Assembly (NCBI GenBank): GCA_034178815.1
Contig: JAXFQS010000132.1
Span: 1-25,538, forward strand
Reading direction: 5' to 3'
DNA length: 25,538 nt
Origin: JAXFQS01 sp034178815
Lineage (GTDB): Bacteria; Verrucomicrobiota; Kiritimatiellia; RFP12; DVOR01
How positions within the stretch are numbered: the stretch's first letter is position 1; every line of letters starts with the position of its first letter. Below the pieces are notes generated by a model. That model was not told the origin of the DNA. It ran no database searches and saw only the letters and a program-made list of their open reading frames with translations. Below, piece after piece: positions 1 through 8,521 of the stretch. Made by a program: the position numbers and the translations under genes.

Positions 1-1
1 A

Positions 2-217
2 ACCGGATTTGATGACAACCCGATAGCCACCAAAAGGCCCCCCGAACTGACCACCGTCCGGCAATCCTTCGAAGAGATGGGAAACCGCGCCGCCGAACTC
101 CTCAAACGCCAATGCGACCTCCCAGCAACCAGTATCGAAACCGTCATCGTGCCCGTCACCCCAGCCCTGAGAAAATCAGTTCTGAGCCTAAAGGAGCCCC
201 CTCGTGATTCCAGATAG
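2..217 (+). CDS. LacI-family transcriptional regulator, C-terminal fragment
   Basis: The frame is open from the window edge and gives 71 residues before a TAG stop. It begins with TGFDDNPIA, followed by RPPELTTVRQ and the segment EEMGNRAAELL. This is the typical end of the periplasmic-binding-protein-like sensor domain of LacI/GalR regulators, where GFDD..A...P.LTTV.Q....MG..A..LL is strongly conserved. The DNA-binding part lies upstream of the window, so target and effector cannot be read. A GntR-type regulator with the same sensor fold is an alternative. The last codons contain the Shine-Dalgarno sequence (190-196) of the next reading frame, whose GTG start at 204 lies inside this gene, so the two were probably co-transcribed. 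Confidence 0.85.
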   Translation, partial: TGFDDNPIATKRPPELTTVRQSFEEMGNRAAELLKRQCDLPATSIETVIVPVTPALRKSVLSLKEPPRDSR

Positions 218-1917
218 AACCCGCAGAACCATCTTGATCTCGACCATCCTCGCCACCACTCCGCTTATTGAAAGCCTCGTTCCGGAAAGGCTCCGGGCCT
301 CGACCGTCGCATCAGAAGGCGTCGACAAACTCAAGCTCGACAACAAGCGCATCACACGCCCCAAAGAGACCGAATCGCTCCTATTCACCGCGCCAGTCCG
401 ATACGAGAATGTCGTCAAAAGCAAGCAAAATACGCTGCCAATCCAACCTAGGACTCTTCCCCGGATATTGCTTGGATGGGGTCGATCTCATTGCAACCAA
501 TCCGACCACTTCCTACACAGGAGCAGAGTTCCAGGTCGCTTCCGAAGCCCGGCTGCGCGCCCAATCCATCCCCCTCCGCAGCGCAAGGCAACTGGTCGTC
601 TCGAGTACCAGCGCCGCGACACCAGGCGTGCCAAGCATTGGAGCCTTGACGCAGGGTGCCGGGAACGGGAAGACGCGCCTCTCGCAGACGAAATCCGGCA
701 AACTTGTTTTCTCCGCGACACGCTATGTCAACCAAGGCGGAATTACCCTTTTCTCGCGGAACTCACTGGGACGCTATCCCCTCGACGGTGCGGACGCCGT
801 CGCCAACACGAACATCAGATTCGAGCAGCCCCACACGCTTCTCTGCGGACTTTTGCCTAGAAAAATTCCAGACTATGGTGGGGACCTAAGCCTCTACCGA
901 GGCGTTGGATTTGCTACCTATGATGATACCTACGGCGTCCGGACCTTGCCGGAAGAAGCGTACTCCCCTACGCTCACGGAAGGGGCACACGCGCGATTGA
1001 TCAACAATGGTCTAGGTGCACAAACCAACCCCCTCGAGCGCTTGGATACAGCCATGGGGAAAGCAAGGCCCCCATCCACTTGGCCGCAGCCCTGACAAAT
1101 GTAGGAGCCAACAGCGTTAGCCTTTCGGGCAATGAAATTGTCTGCCTCGATGGCAACCGTTCCCTCACCTACTCGGACATCTAGCGGGTCGGAACCAGGG
1201 CATTTTTAAGGCTCGCGAAAACTAAGACTGACTCGATCAAAGGCACATTTATTCGCGACGGCGGTACAATTCAACGCAACAAGCAGATGGACGACAACGA
1301 TGCGGATGATGTCATCGGGAGAGCCCCGGCACAAGCCCCTGTAGAGGAGAGAACCCTGGAAGACGCCAATCCGGCTGGTGTCTCGGTGCAGGTGCAACTC
1401 GATGGTACGATTCCCTTCACGGCCACGCGAAATCCGCTCAGTCCGGTAGACTTCCGCCTCTATGTGGGAGTGACAAACACGCCGACAGAGTATAACCTCA
1501 CGGGTGAGCCTGGTCGGCTTGTCAAACGCCGCCGCGGCATACTCGAACTGGCTGCCGCGAGTAATGGTCTAACGGGTGGCGTGCAGATCGAAAAGGGGGG
1601 GGCTCAACTTGGCGGGAAGGGGTGCCTCGTCTGTCGAAGTCGCCAGAGGCGGAGCCCTTGGCGTTACGGGCGAGGCAGAGGTTGCCGGGGCGCGCTCTTT
1701 CGCGTACGGCGCGGCTCTCCATTTCGACCTCGGGGCCTCGATGACTGCCAGCGGAGACATTGCCGCCGAAGGGGAAGTCGAAACATTCTTTACTATCCCA
1801 GAGGACAAATCCTACAAACAACTAGTTCTAAAACCTACCAACCCAATAGAGGGAAAGTTTACTACCTCCGCGGGTGAATGGAAACTACTCAAGAGGGCCG
1901 ATGGTACGGAGTTTTAG
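204..1917 (+). pseudogene. Broken autotransporter-type beta-strand-repeat surface protein
   Basis: No single frame spans this region, but protein-like sequence continues through several. It starts at GTG 204, 7 bases after AAAGGAG (190-196). It switches frame near 430, again near 1050-1070, meets an in-frame TAG at 1182-1184, and switches once more at a run of eight G (1595-1602). Removing one G from that run joins the last two frames into GRLVKRRRGILEL, NGLTGGVQIEKGG and SSVEVARGGALGVTGEAEV. This resembles the autotransporter-associated beta-strand repeat (pattern G.L.K.G.G.L.L...N.YTGG..I..G), which is common in large surface proteins. A C-terminal segment ending KLLKRADGTEF follows. I infer an inactivated cell-surface protein of about 570 residues. 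The N-terminal part (204-430) has only a weak signal-peptide-like stretch and may belong to something else. Confidence 0.6.
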
Positions 1918-1951
1918 CTCGCCGCGTACGCGGTTCGGTGATTATCGTCCA

Positions 1952-3301
1952 CTAATCCTCAGCCTCGGAGTCCAACTCCTGGAGCAGGGACGGCAAGCGT
2001 TCAAGTGCATCCGACCTGCTCTTGAGATTACCCTCCAACTGAAGATCGTAGAGACGCCGGAGCAACTCGCCCATCTGGCGCCCCGGACGAAGCCCTGCGG
2101 CAATCAGGTCGGCCCCCTTGAGGAACGGCGGCGGCAGGATTGGCTCGCTTTTGAACGCCTCGTAGGACGCCTTGGCAAAGCGCCAAAGCGCAAGATCCCC
2201 AGTGCTGTGCAACAGGTCAAGACGGGCCAGTTCAAGCGTGTCGGGAAAGGAAGCCTCCCCCATCCATCGACGACGGCGTGACGGGCGCATCTTGCAGACC
2301 TCAACGATGGTCATATGTTCCCGAACGACGGAAACGACTCGCTCCACCAAAGCGGTAGGCAACTTCCAACGACGGAGAATTCTTTCCGCCAAGCGCGCCC
2401 CGACAGCAGCATGGCACTTGAAGCGAATACGCCCCGTTTCGTCGACGCTGAAGGTAGACGGCTTGCCAATATCATGCAATAAAACCGCCAGCGCGAGGCG
2501 CTCGCTTCGAGGCGCGGGAAGCTCGTCCAACATCAGACAAGTATGCCGCCAAACATCCCCCTCGGGATGAAACTCAGGGGGCTGAGCACACCCGCGCAAC
2601 GCAACCGCCTCGGGCAGGATCGTGTGCAGCAGACGGCTGTCATAAAGAAGTTGGAGCGCGCGCGAAGGGCGCGGAGACTCGCACAGCATCCGCAGCACCT
2701 CCTTGGCAATTCGCTCAACGCTGACAACGCCGATTCGAGACGCCAAAGCACACACAGCCGACCAAGTTCCTGGCTCTATCTCGAAGTCTAGAACTGAAGC
2801 AAAACGAACAACTCGAAGCAACCGAAGTTTGTCCTCATTGAGCCTCGCATACGGGTCGCCAATCATCCGGATGACTCGATTGCGGCAATCCCCGAGACCG
2901 CCAACATAGTCCACCACCTCGCCGGTTTGCGGGTTGCAATAAAGCGCGTTGATTGTAATGTCCCGGCGGCTCGCATCGGTAGCCACATCGGCAGCAGATA
3001 CAGACGAAGGCCGCCGACCATCGATATAGCAACCATCCGAACGGAATGTGACAACCTCGAAAGATTGTCCCTGTTCTAGAACCACCACCACGCCAAAAGA
3101 CTTTCCCACAGAGACCGTATGCGGAGCAAAAAGAGACTCCACCTCCTCAGGGGATGCATCGGTAGCAATGTCAATATCTTTAACATCCCTGCCGAGAATG
3201 GCGTCGCGCACGCATCCACCCACATACCAGGCTGAAAAGCCAGCCCCAACCAGCCGAGACACCACGCGTTCGGCAACAGAGTTGGCTATGCCTAGACGCA
3301 T
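1952..3301 (-). CDS. cca: tRNA nucleotidyltransferase (CCA-adding enzyme) with HD domain
   Basis: The 449-residue protein is a class II nucleotidyltransferase that adds or repairs the 3' CCA end of tRNAs in the cytoplasm. The head domain shows the GG motif (residues 28-29), the metal-binding pair D42 and D44 in KDIDIATDA, and RRDITINAL (112-120). The EDxxR template element follows at 156-160 (EDKLR). A C-terminal HD phosphohydrolase-like domain carries LLHDIGKPST (H276, D277), as in the long bacterial enzymes. A pure poly(A) polymerase is an alternative, since the two families are hard to separate by eye. The ATG lies 9 bases after the nifS stop, so it is the last gene of the nifU-nifS-cca operon. 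It converges on the broken surface-protein gene, with only 34 bases between the two stops. Confidence 0.9.
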   Translation of the reverse strand: MRLGIANSVAERVVSRLVGAGFSAWYVGGCVRDAILGRDVKDIDIATDASPEEVESLFAPHTVSVGKSFGVVVVLEQGQSFEVVTFRSDGCYIDGRRPSSVSAADVATDASRRDITINALYCNPQTGEVVDYVGGLGDCRNRVIRMIGDPYARLNEDKLRLLRVVRFASVLDFEIEPGTWSAVCALASRIGVVSVERIAKEVLRMLCESPRPSRALQLLYDSRLLHTILPEAVALRGCAQPPEFHPEGDVWRHTCLMLDELPAPRSERLALAVLLHDIGKPSTFSVDETGRIRFKCHAAVGARLAERILRRWKLPTALVERVVSVVREHMTIVEVCKMRPSRRRRWMGEASFPDTLELARLDLLHSTGDLALWRFAKASYEAFKSEPILPPPFLKGADLIAAGLRPGRQMGELLRRLYDLQLEGNLKSRSDALERLPSLLQELDSEAED

Positions 3302-3310
3302 AGAATCGGG

Positions 3311-4480
3311 CTACTTGACAAACGGGGACATAGCACGCAAATCGGCCACGATTCGAGGCATTTCGCGCAAAACCGAATCAATGTCGGAATCTGTCGTATA
3401 CCGGCTGAGACTAAACCGAATAGACCCGTGGACAGCTGTAAACGGAACCCCCATCGCGCGAATCACATGAGACGGTTCCAACGAACCAGCCGCACATGCC
3501 GAACCAGTCGATGCACAGATTCCTGCATCACTGAGCCGGTAAATCATCGCCTCCCCTTCGATGTACTCAAAGCTGATATTGAGGGTATTCGGAAGACGCA
3601 ACTCGGGCGCACCATTGACACGAGCGTCGGGGCAAGTTGCAAGGAGTCCTTGCTCCAGTCGGTCGCGAAGCCGACCGATGCGCTGCAAATCCCCGGCCGC
3701 AATGTCTTGCGCCGCCAGCTCGCAAGCCTTGCCCAAGCCAACAATGTAAGGAACATTTTCAGTTCCCCCGCGGCGCCCGCGCTCCTGGTGCCCGCCAATC
3801 ATCCAAGTCCTCAAACGCGTGCCTTTTCGCACGAAAAGAACGCCAATACCTTTGGGGGCGTGGAACTTGTGTCCGGAGAGGGATAGGAGGTCAACCGGCG
3901 TTTGGGAAAGGTTGACGGGATACTTTCCCATCACTTGAACCGCATCGGTATGGACTATGGCACCTGCAGCCTTGGCCAAACGCGCGATTTCATCGATGGG
4001 GAAGAGCACTCCGGTCTCGTTGTTCGCCCACATAATGGTGACAAGGGTGGGCGCGGAACTGGCGGCGAGTTCTCTGCGAAAGGCCTCCATATCAAAGCGT
4101 CCTTGGCTGTCGACGCCTATCTCGACAACTTGGTGTCCCTTCTCGCGAAGATGTCGGCAAGGTCCCAATACGGCGGGGTGTTCGACGCGCGAGGTGATGA
4201 TGCGCGTCTGGGGGCCAAGGGTCTCGACGATACCATTGATTGCGGCGTTGTCGCTTTCCGTGGCACAACTGGTGAAGACGATTTCTGCGGGGGCACAACC
4301 TAGGAATGAGGCAACTTGGGCTCTGGCTTTTTCGACATCGGCGGCAACCCGTCCGCCGAAGGCGTGCATACTGGATGGGTTGCCCCAGTGCTCGGTGAAA
4401 AAGGGTTGCATGGCTACCACGACTTCGGGGGCTACCTGGGTCGTGGCGTTGTTGTCGAGATAGACGATCGGCGATGTCAT
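3311..4480 (-). CDS. nifS: Cysteine desulfurase NifS/IscS
   Basis: The 389-residue PLP enzyme removes sulfur from cysteine as a protein persulfide and delivers it to the NifU scaffold. The N-terminus YLDNNATTQ is typical of the family. EHPAV (E100, H101) matches the PLP-stacking histidine. SGHKFHAPKG carries the Schiff-base lysine K205. TGSACAAGSLEPSH carries the catalytic cysteine C329 on the mobile loop. The reading frame runs open further upstream, but that extension overlaps nifU and is arginine/proline-rich shadow sequence. ATG 4480 gives the normal family start, 2 bases after the nifU stop. Class I NifS/IscS is favoured over SufS by the short loop and the NifU partner. No nitrogenase genes are in view, so the role is probably general Fe-S assembly. 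Confidence 0.95.
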   Translation of the reverse strand: MTSPIVYLDNNATTQVAPEVVVAMQPFFTEHWGNPSSMHAFGGRVAADVEKARAQVASFLGCAPAEIVFTSCATESDNAAINGIVETLGPQTRIITSRVEHPAVLGPCRHLREKGHQVVEIGVDSQGRFDMEAFRRELAASSAPTLVTIMWANNETGVLFPIDEIARLAKAAGAIVHTDAVQVMGKYPVNLSQTPVDLLSLSGHKFHAPKGIGVLFVRKGTRLRTWMIGGHQERGRRGGTENVPYIVGLGKACELAAQDIAAGDLQRIGRLRDRLEQGLLATCPDARVNGAPELRLPNTLNISFEYIEGEAMIYRLSDAGICASTGSACAAGSLEPSHVIRAMGVPFTAVHGSIRFSLSRYTTDSDIDSVLREMPRIVADLRAMSPFVK

Positions 4481-4482
4481 GG

Positions 4483-5331
4483 CTAGGCTTGGGTAATGAC
4501 GCGAATGGCTGGGTCGACGGCGGACTGTAATGCCGCGGCGATGAACTGGTCTTTGGTTGCGGCGGCGCTGCGGCAGCCGGCACAATGCCCCCGGAATGCT
4601 ATGGTGACGGTATCGCCGTCGACATCCACGAGTTCGACATCTCCGCCGTCGCGTTTGAGGACCGGGCGTATGTCGCGCTCGATGACTTCTTCGACCAGGC
4701 GGATGCGCTGGAGGTTGGTCAATTTCCGGGCGGTTGGTTCTGGGACAGCGGGGGCGGAGGTACGCCGCTCGGCGATGACTTGGTCGACGAGTTGCTGTAT
4801 TTTCCCGCGGCACTGTCCGCATCCGCCGCCGGCCTTAGAGAAGTTCGCCACGTCGTCTACTGTGGAGAGGTTGTTTTCACGCACAATGCGGAGAATCTCG
4901 TTTTCGGAGACGCCGAAACAGGTGCAGACGATGTTCTCGTCGATCTCAACCTTCCCGGTCTTGCCTGTGCGATAGTTGTCGATTGCGGCTTCCAGGGCCT
5001 CGCGTCCCATGACGGAACAGTGCATCTTCTGATCCGGTAGTCCTCCGAGGTAGTCGGCTATTTGGCGATTGGTGATTTGCGCGGCTTCATCAAGGGTTTT
5101 CCCGATGACCATTTCGGTCAAGGCGGAGGACGAGGCGATAGCGCTGGCGCACCCGAAGGTCTGGAACTTGGCTTCGCAGATGCGCTTGTCGGGGCCGAGT
5201 TTGAACATGAATGTCAGCGCGTCACCGCAGGCCAAGGAGCCAACCGTCCCGACGCCATCGGGATGCTCAAGTTTCCCAACATTGCGCGGATTGCGGAAGT
5301 GATCCATCACCTTATCTGTGTAATTCCACAT
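4483..5331 (-). CDS. nifU: Three-domain Fe-S scaffold protein NifU
   Basis: The 282-residue protein is a full three-domain NifU on which Fe-S clusters are built. Residues 1-125 are the IscU-like domain, with ligand cysteines C35 (LACGDA), C61 (FGCASA) and C105 (MHCSVM) and the conserved D37. Residues 130-180 form the central [2Fe-2S] ferredoxin-like domain, with CTCFG (C136, C138) and GCGQC (C171, C174). Residues 205-282 are the Nfu domain, with CAGC (C250, C253). I chose ATG 5331 rather than the in-frame TTG at 5337. AAAGG sits 6 bases before the ATG but would abut the TTG. It is the first gene of the operon and has its own promoter at 5356-5383. No IscR or SufR regulator is present. Confidence 0.95.
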   Translation of the reverse strand: MWNYTDKVMDHFRNPRNVGKLEHPDGVGTVGSLACGDALTFMFKLGPDKRICEAKFQTFGCASAIASSSALTEMVIGKTLDEAAQITNRQIADYLGGLPDQKMHCSVMGREALEAAIDNYRTGKTGKVEIDENIVCTCFGVSENEILRIVRENNLSTVDDVANFSKAGGGCGQCRGKIQQLVDQVIAERRTSAPAVPEPTARKLTNLQRIRLVEEVIERDIRPVLKRDGGDVELVDVDGDTVTIAFRGHCAGCRSAAATKDQFIAAALQSAVDPAIRVITQA

Positions 5332-5355
5332 AGTCAACCTTTCTAGTAGGTGTCT

Positions 5356-5383
5356 ATTTTACCATCCCCCCGCCGAAAAGCAA
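5356..5383 (-). promoter_or_regulatory. Promoter of nifU-nifS-cca
   Basis: On the minus strand TTGCTT (5383-5378) and TAAAAT (5361-5356) are 16 bases apart. The -10 box is preceded by TGG, giving the extended form GATGGTAAAATAG. The expected start near 5349 leaves an 18-base leader with an AAAGG ribosome site. The same GATGGTA.AATAG string occurs before lepA. Confidence 0.65.
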
Positions 5384-5642
5384 GCAAAACCCCGCATCTC
5401 GCGCCCGCCCAAGGTTTTCCCGATGGCTCGCCCAATCGACGCCCATTCCCGCCCGTCGCGCCACTCCTAGACACCACCCTCTATACCTGATAGGAACCTT
5501 CGGGAGGCAGAGGTGTGAATCTGTCGCCGGCAAACCTTGTCACGACCGCCCTCATTAGGTACGCACCTTCCCCGGTCAGCGAAAGTGCCGAGTCGCACCA
5601 CGATCACCCACTCCCCCACGCCCCCCGGCATAATCTTTGAGC

Positions 5643-5671
5643 TTTCCCGCTTCCCCTAAATATGGTATAGT
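5643..5671 (+). promoter_or_regulatory. Promoter of the fmt operon
   Basis: An extended -10 element TGGTATAGT occupies 5663-5671, with TATAGT at 5666-5671. The -35 position 17 bases upstream holds only the weak TTTCCC (5643-5648), so the TGG extension probably carries recognition. The predicted transcription start (about 5677-5678) coincides with the GTG codon of fmt, which suggests a leaderless message. Confidence 0.55.
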
Positions 5672-5677
5672 GTCGGG

Positions 5678-6640
5678 GTGAACGCATCCCCCTTGAAAAT
5701 CATCTTCCTCGGCTCGGCCGACATATCCGCAACCGTCCTTGAGGCCTTGTCCAACACCCCCGATGCACGCCTCCTGGCTACCGTCACCCAGCCAGACCGC
5801 CCCGCCGGCCGGCGGCGTATGCTAACCCCTTGCGACTGCCGCAGACGGGCTTTGGAACTCGGCCTGAAGACCCTCGTTCCCGAGAACATCAACGCCCCCG
5901 AGACACTCGCCACCCTGCGCGCACTAAAGCCCGATTTGATCGTGGTCGTCGCCTACGGACAGTTTCTCGGGAACGAACTGCTGAGCCTCCCCCCTTTGGG
6001 CTGCGTCAACCTCCATGTGTCCCTCCTTCCCGCCTATCGAGGCGCCTCACCCATCCAGACCGCAATCCTGCGCGGCGAGACCGTCACAGGCGTGACCCTT
6101 ATGCAAATGGATCCAGGCATGGACACCGGGCCCATCCTCGCAACCACATCAACCCCAATAGCCCCCGAAGAGACCGCAGGCGAACTCTCCGCACGCCTTG
6201 CCCTTCTCGCCGCACGCCTCCTGATTGACAACCTCCCCCCCCTCGCGAACCGAACCCTCCGCCCACATCCACAAGACCACGCCCAGGCCACCTTCGCGCG
6301 AAAGTTCAAAAAGCAAGACGGCCAACTCGACTGGAGCCGCCCGGCAAAAGAACTCCACCAACGCATCCGCGCCTGTAATCCCTGGCCAGGTGCCACCACT
6401 CGCCTCACCAACCAGCCAGACACCAAGATACTCAAAATCCACCGCGCCCAAATCCTCCCGCAGACCACCATACAAGCCCCCCCCGGAACCATTCTCGACC
6501 ACCATTCCGAAGGCCCCCTAGTCGCCTGCGGCGCCAACTCCCTGCTCCTCACCCAAGTCCAACCTGAAGGCAAACGCATCATGTCCGGAGCAGACTTCCT
6601 CCGCGGCACCAACCTTCCCACAGGAACCAGACTCTACTGA
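5678..6640 (+). CDS. fmt: Methionyl-tRNA formyltransferase
   Basis: The 320-residue enzyme formylates initiator Met-tRNA using 10-formyltetrahydrofolate. KIIFLGSADISA (7-18) is the usual N-terminal strand and loop. The formyltransferase signature NLHVSLLPAYRGASPIQ carries N111 and H113, and MDPGMDTGPIL carries D149. Together these match the catalytic Asn-His-Asp triad of the family. The C-terminal OB-like domain has the expected QDGQLDWSRPA and RIRACNPWPGA segments. The start used is GTG 5678. No Shine-Dalgarno sequence precedes it, and the promoter places transcription start at or next to it. TTG 5693 (giving KIIFLG at residue 2) is the alternative. It opens a seven-gene operon; queA begins 1 base after its stop. 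Confidence 0.95.
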   Translation: MNASPLKIIFLGSADISATVLEALSNTPDARLLATVTQPDRPAGRRRMLTPCDCRRRALELGLKTLVPENINAPETLATLRALKPDLIVVVAYGQFLGNELLSLPPLGCVNLHVSLLPAYRGASPIQTAILRGETVTGVTLMQMDPGMDTGPILATTSTPIAPEETAGELSARLALLAARLLIDNLPPLANRTLRPHPQDHAQATFARKFKKQDGQLDWSRPAKELHQRIRACNPWPGATTRLTNQPDTKILKIHRAQILPQTTIQAPPGTILDHHSEGPLVACGANSLLLTQVQPEGKRIMSGADFLRGTNLPTGTRLY

Positions 6641-6641
6641 G

Positions 6642-7664
6642 ATGAACACCTCCGACTTCGACTACAAACTCCCCGAAGAACTCATTGCCCAACAGCCAGC
6701 CCCTGTCCGCTCCGCCTCCCGCATGATGGTGCTCCACCGCGACACGGGAACCATCGAACACCGCCATGTCACAGACCTCCCCGAGTACCTTTCTGCCAAC
6801 GACTTGATGGTGATGAACGACACAAAAGTCTTTCCCGCCCGCCTACTCGGAACCTGGACAGATACCCATGGCCTCGTCGAACTCCTGCTCGTCGAAGAAC
6901 TGCGCCCATTCGTCTGGAAAGCCATTGGAGGAAGTGGACGCAAGATGCGTCCGGGGCAAACCGCAACCTTCGCCGAAGGCCATATCCAGGCCACCATCCT
7001 AGAGCGCGACGGAGAACTCTGCACCGTACAAATCGACACGGCAGGTAGCGACCTGATGCCCCTGCTCCAACGCTACGGCCTGACGCCTTTGCCCCCTTAC
7101 ATTCACCGCGAAAACCAGCAACCTCTGGACTCCGAGCGCTACCAGACCGTCTATGCTAGAAACATAGGAGCCGTCGCAGCACCAACGGCCGGCCTCCACT
7201 TCGATCAGCCCTTGCTCGACACCCTTTCCCGCAAGGGAATCCGCCGTTGTTGTGTCACGCTCCATGTCGGGCCAGGTACTTTCAAGCCCGTCAAAGTTGA
7301 TCAGATTGAGGATCATGTGATGGATGCCGAGCGCTTCCATGTGCCGGCGGAAACCGCCCAGGCAATAGTCCAGGCAAAGGCCCAGGGCGGGCGCATTCTC
7401 GCGGTCGGCTCCACTACTGTCCGCACGCTAGAGACTATTGGTCTTGGGCACTCGGGGGATGGCTCCAGCCGCATCTTCATCCATCCACCCTACGCCTTCA
7501 ACACTGTCGACATTCTACTGACGAACTTTCACCTCCCGAGGTCCACTTTGATTATGATGGTCAGTGCCCTTGCCGGCCGCGAGCGCATCCTAGAGGCTTA
7601 TAGGGTGGCCGTCCAGGAGCGGTATCGTTTCTTCTCCTATGGTGACTGCATGTTGATCCTATGA
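6642..7664 (+). CDS. queA: S-adenosylmethionine:tRNA ribosyltransferase-isomerase
   Basis: The 340-residue protein is full length. It transfers and rearranges the ribosyl group of SAM onto preQ1 at tRNA position 34, forming epoxyqueuosine. The N-terminus FDYKLPEELIAQQPA is diagnostic, as are NDTKVFPARLLG, GSGRKMRPGQ, TPLPPYI, YARNIGAVAAPTAGLHF and LHVGPGTFKPVK. The C-terminal NTVDILLTNFHLPRSTLIM completes the family pattern. The substrate tRNA first needs preQ1 from a transglycosylase (Tgt) that is not in the window. The next enzyme, QueH, is encoded about 17 kb downstream. The stop overlaps the start of the following gene (ATGA). Confidence 0.96.
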   Translation: MNTSDFDYKLPEELIAQQPAPVRSASRMMVLHRDTGTIEHRHVTDLPEYLSANDLMVMNDTKVFPARLLGTWTDTHGLVELLLVEELRPFVWKAIGGSGRKMRPGQTATFAEGHIQATILERDGELCTVQIDTAGSDLMPLLQRYGLTPLPPYIHRENQQPLDSERYQTVYARNIGAVAAPTAGLHFDQPLLDTLSRKGIRRCCVTLHVGPGTFKPVKVDQIEDHVMDAERFHVPAETAQAIVQAKAQGGRILAVGSTTVRTLETIGLGHSGDGSSRIFIHPPYAFNTVDILLTNFHLPRSTLIMMVSALAGRERILEAYRVAVQERYRFFSYGDCMLIL

Positions 7665-8521
7665 ATGGGCGTCTAGGCATCACTTTGGCGGCCGCATTGC
7701 TCCTTGGGGCCTGCGCATTTTCCGTCCGAGAGAGTCGGCATCTACGCCGTGAACTCCCGGCTCGAACGGCTTTTGTCTCCACGCCATCTAGTCTTCGGTC
7801 ACTAGAGATTCTGCTGGGGCCTTTTCGCGGTGCGCTGACCGAAGTGCTGTGGTACCGGGCGACGCAACTCCAAGAACAGGGGCGGTGCGTTGAATTGGCG
7901 CAACTGGTTCGGTGGATTGCCTCTCTCGATCCTTCTGCGACGCGAGCCTGGGCCTATGCGGCGTGGAACTTTGCGTTCAATCTTTCGGCGATGCAGCGAG
8001 ACGACGAAGCCCGTTGGCACTGGGTCAGGGAGGGAATCGAGCATCTCCAGTCGCGGGCGCTTCTGCTCAACCCTGGCGACCCTGATCTATGCCGCGAACT
8101 GGCCTGGATCTACCTGTTCAAGTTGGCCGCGCCGCTCGATTCTGCAGCCCCCCTTTACCGTGCCCGCTTTGCCGCGGAGCCAGCCGCGTTCTCGAAGGAG
8201 CAGCTCGCCCAAGCGCTCCCGACCTACCCTGATTTGAACCCGCGGCTACCCGAAACCCTCGCGCTCTACTGGTGCGAGCAGGGGCTCAAGCGCGCCAATC
8301 CTGTCCAGCAAGCCGCTCTTGAACGCCTCGCCGTCCACGCGCTCACCGGCCTTGTCGTCACCCACAAGCGCGTCGACCTGCTGGGGCCTCTTCTGGCTCG
8401 GATTGAACGGAACCGATTGGTTGCCCCCTCCGTATACGAGCCCTTGCAACGATCGCTCCTCAATCGTTACCAGCATCCCCCAAAACTCCTGCCAACCTCT
8501 CAAGCGAAAGGTTCCTACTGA
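7661..8521 (+). CDS. Putative TPR-like lipoprotein of unknown function
   Basis: The 286-residue protein starts with a short charged region and a hydrophobic stretch ending in the lipobox LGAC (C18), so it is probably an exported, lipid-anchored protein. The rest is helical. LWYRATQLQEQGRCVELAQL, WIASLDPSATRAWAYAAWN and LLLNPGDPDLCRELAWIYLF look like degenerate tetratricopeptide units. They resemble a TPR-bearing family I associate with Planctomycetes and Verrucomicrobia; no function is known to me. The C-terminal half (about 190-286) shows no clear repeat. Start and stop overlap both neighbours (ATGA with queA, TGATG with the exonuclease), implying translational coupling. Its role in an operon of tRNA enzymes is unclear; a link to the envelope AsmA-like gene two genes on is possible. 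Confidence 0.7.
   Translation: MNGRLGITLAAALLLGACAFSVRESRHLRRELPARTAFVSTPSSLRSLEILLGPFRGALTEVLWYRATQLQEQGRCVELAQLVRWIASLDPSATRAWAYAAWNFAFNLSAMQRDDEARWHWVREGIEHLQSRALLLNPGDPDLCRELAWIYLFKLAAPLDSAAPLYRARFAAEPAAFSKEQLAQALPTYPDLNPRLPETLALYWCEQGLKRANPVQQAALERLAVHALTGLVVTHKRVDLLGPLLARIERNRLVAPSVYEPLQRSLLNRYQHPPKLLPTSQAKGSY

Larger units (their letters stand above)
5332..5677. other. Intergenic region between divergent nifU and fmt operons
   Basis: This 346-base gap contains the two outward promoters at its ends. In the middle, on the minus strand, a 40-codon coding-like frame (5603-5481) ends in TAG and has an internal ATG at 5555. It has no convincing ribosome site. Its codons look like those of the neighbouring genes, so it may be the tail of a lost gene or a short conserved element. 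A weak hairpin (ACAC/GTGT and CTCT/AGAG arms around TTCG) occupies about 5470-5516. I found no tRNA or recognisable riboswitch here. Confidence 0.5.

Noticed and set aside
5354..5446. A 30-codon minus-strand ORF that ends inside the nifU leader
   Set aside because: It spans the nifU promoter itself and has no ribosome site; translation is unlikely.
5470..5516. Plus-strand hairpin with TTCG loop and GGAGGCAG flank, faintly like the SRP RNA apical domain
   Set aside because: The tetraloop and the symmetric-loop bases do not match the SRP consensus and the long flanking helix is missing.
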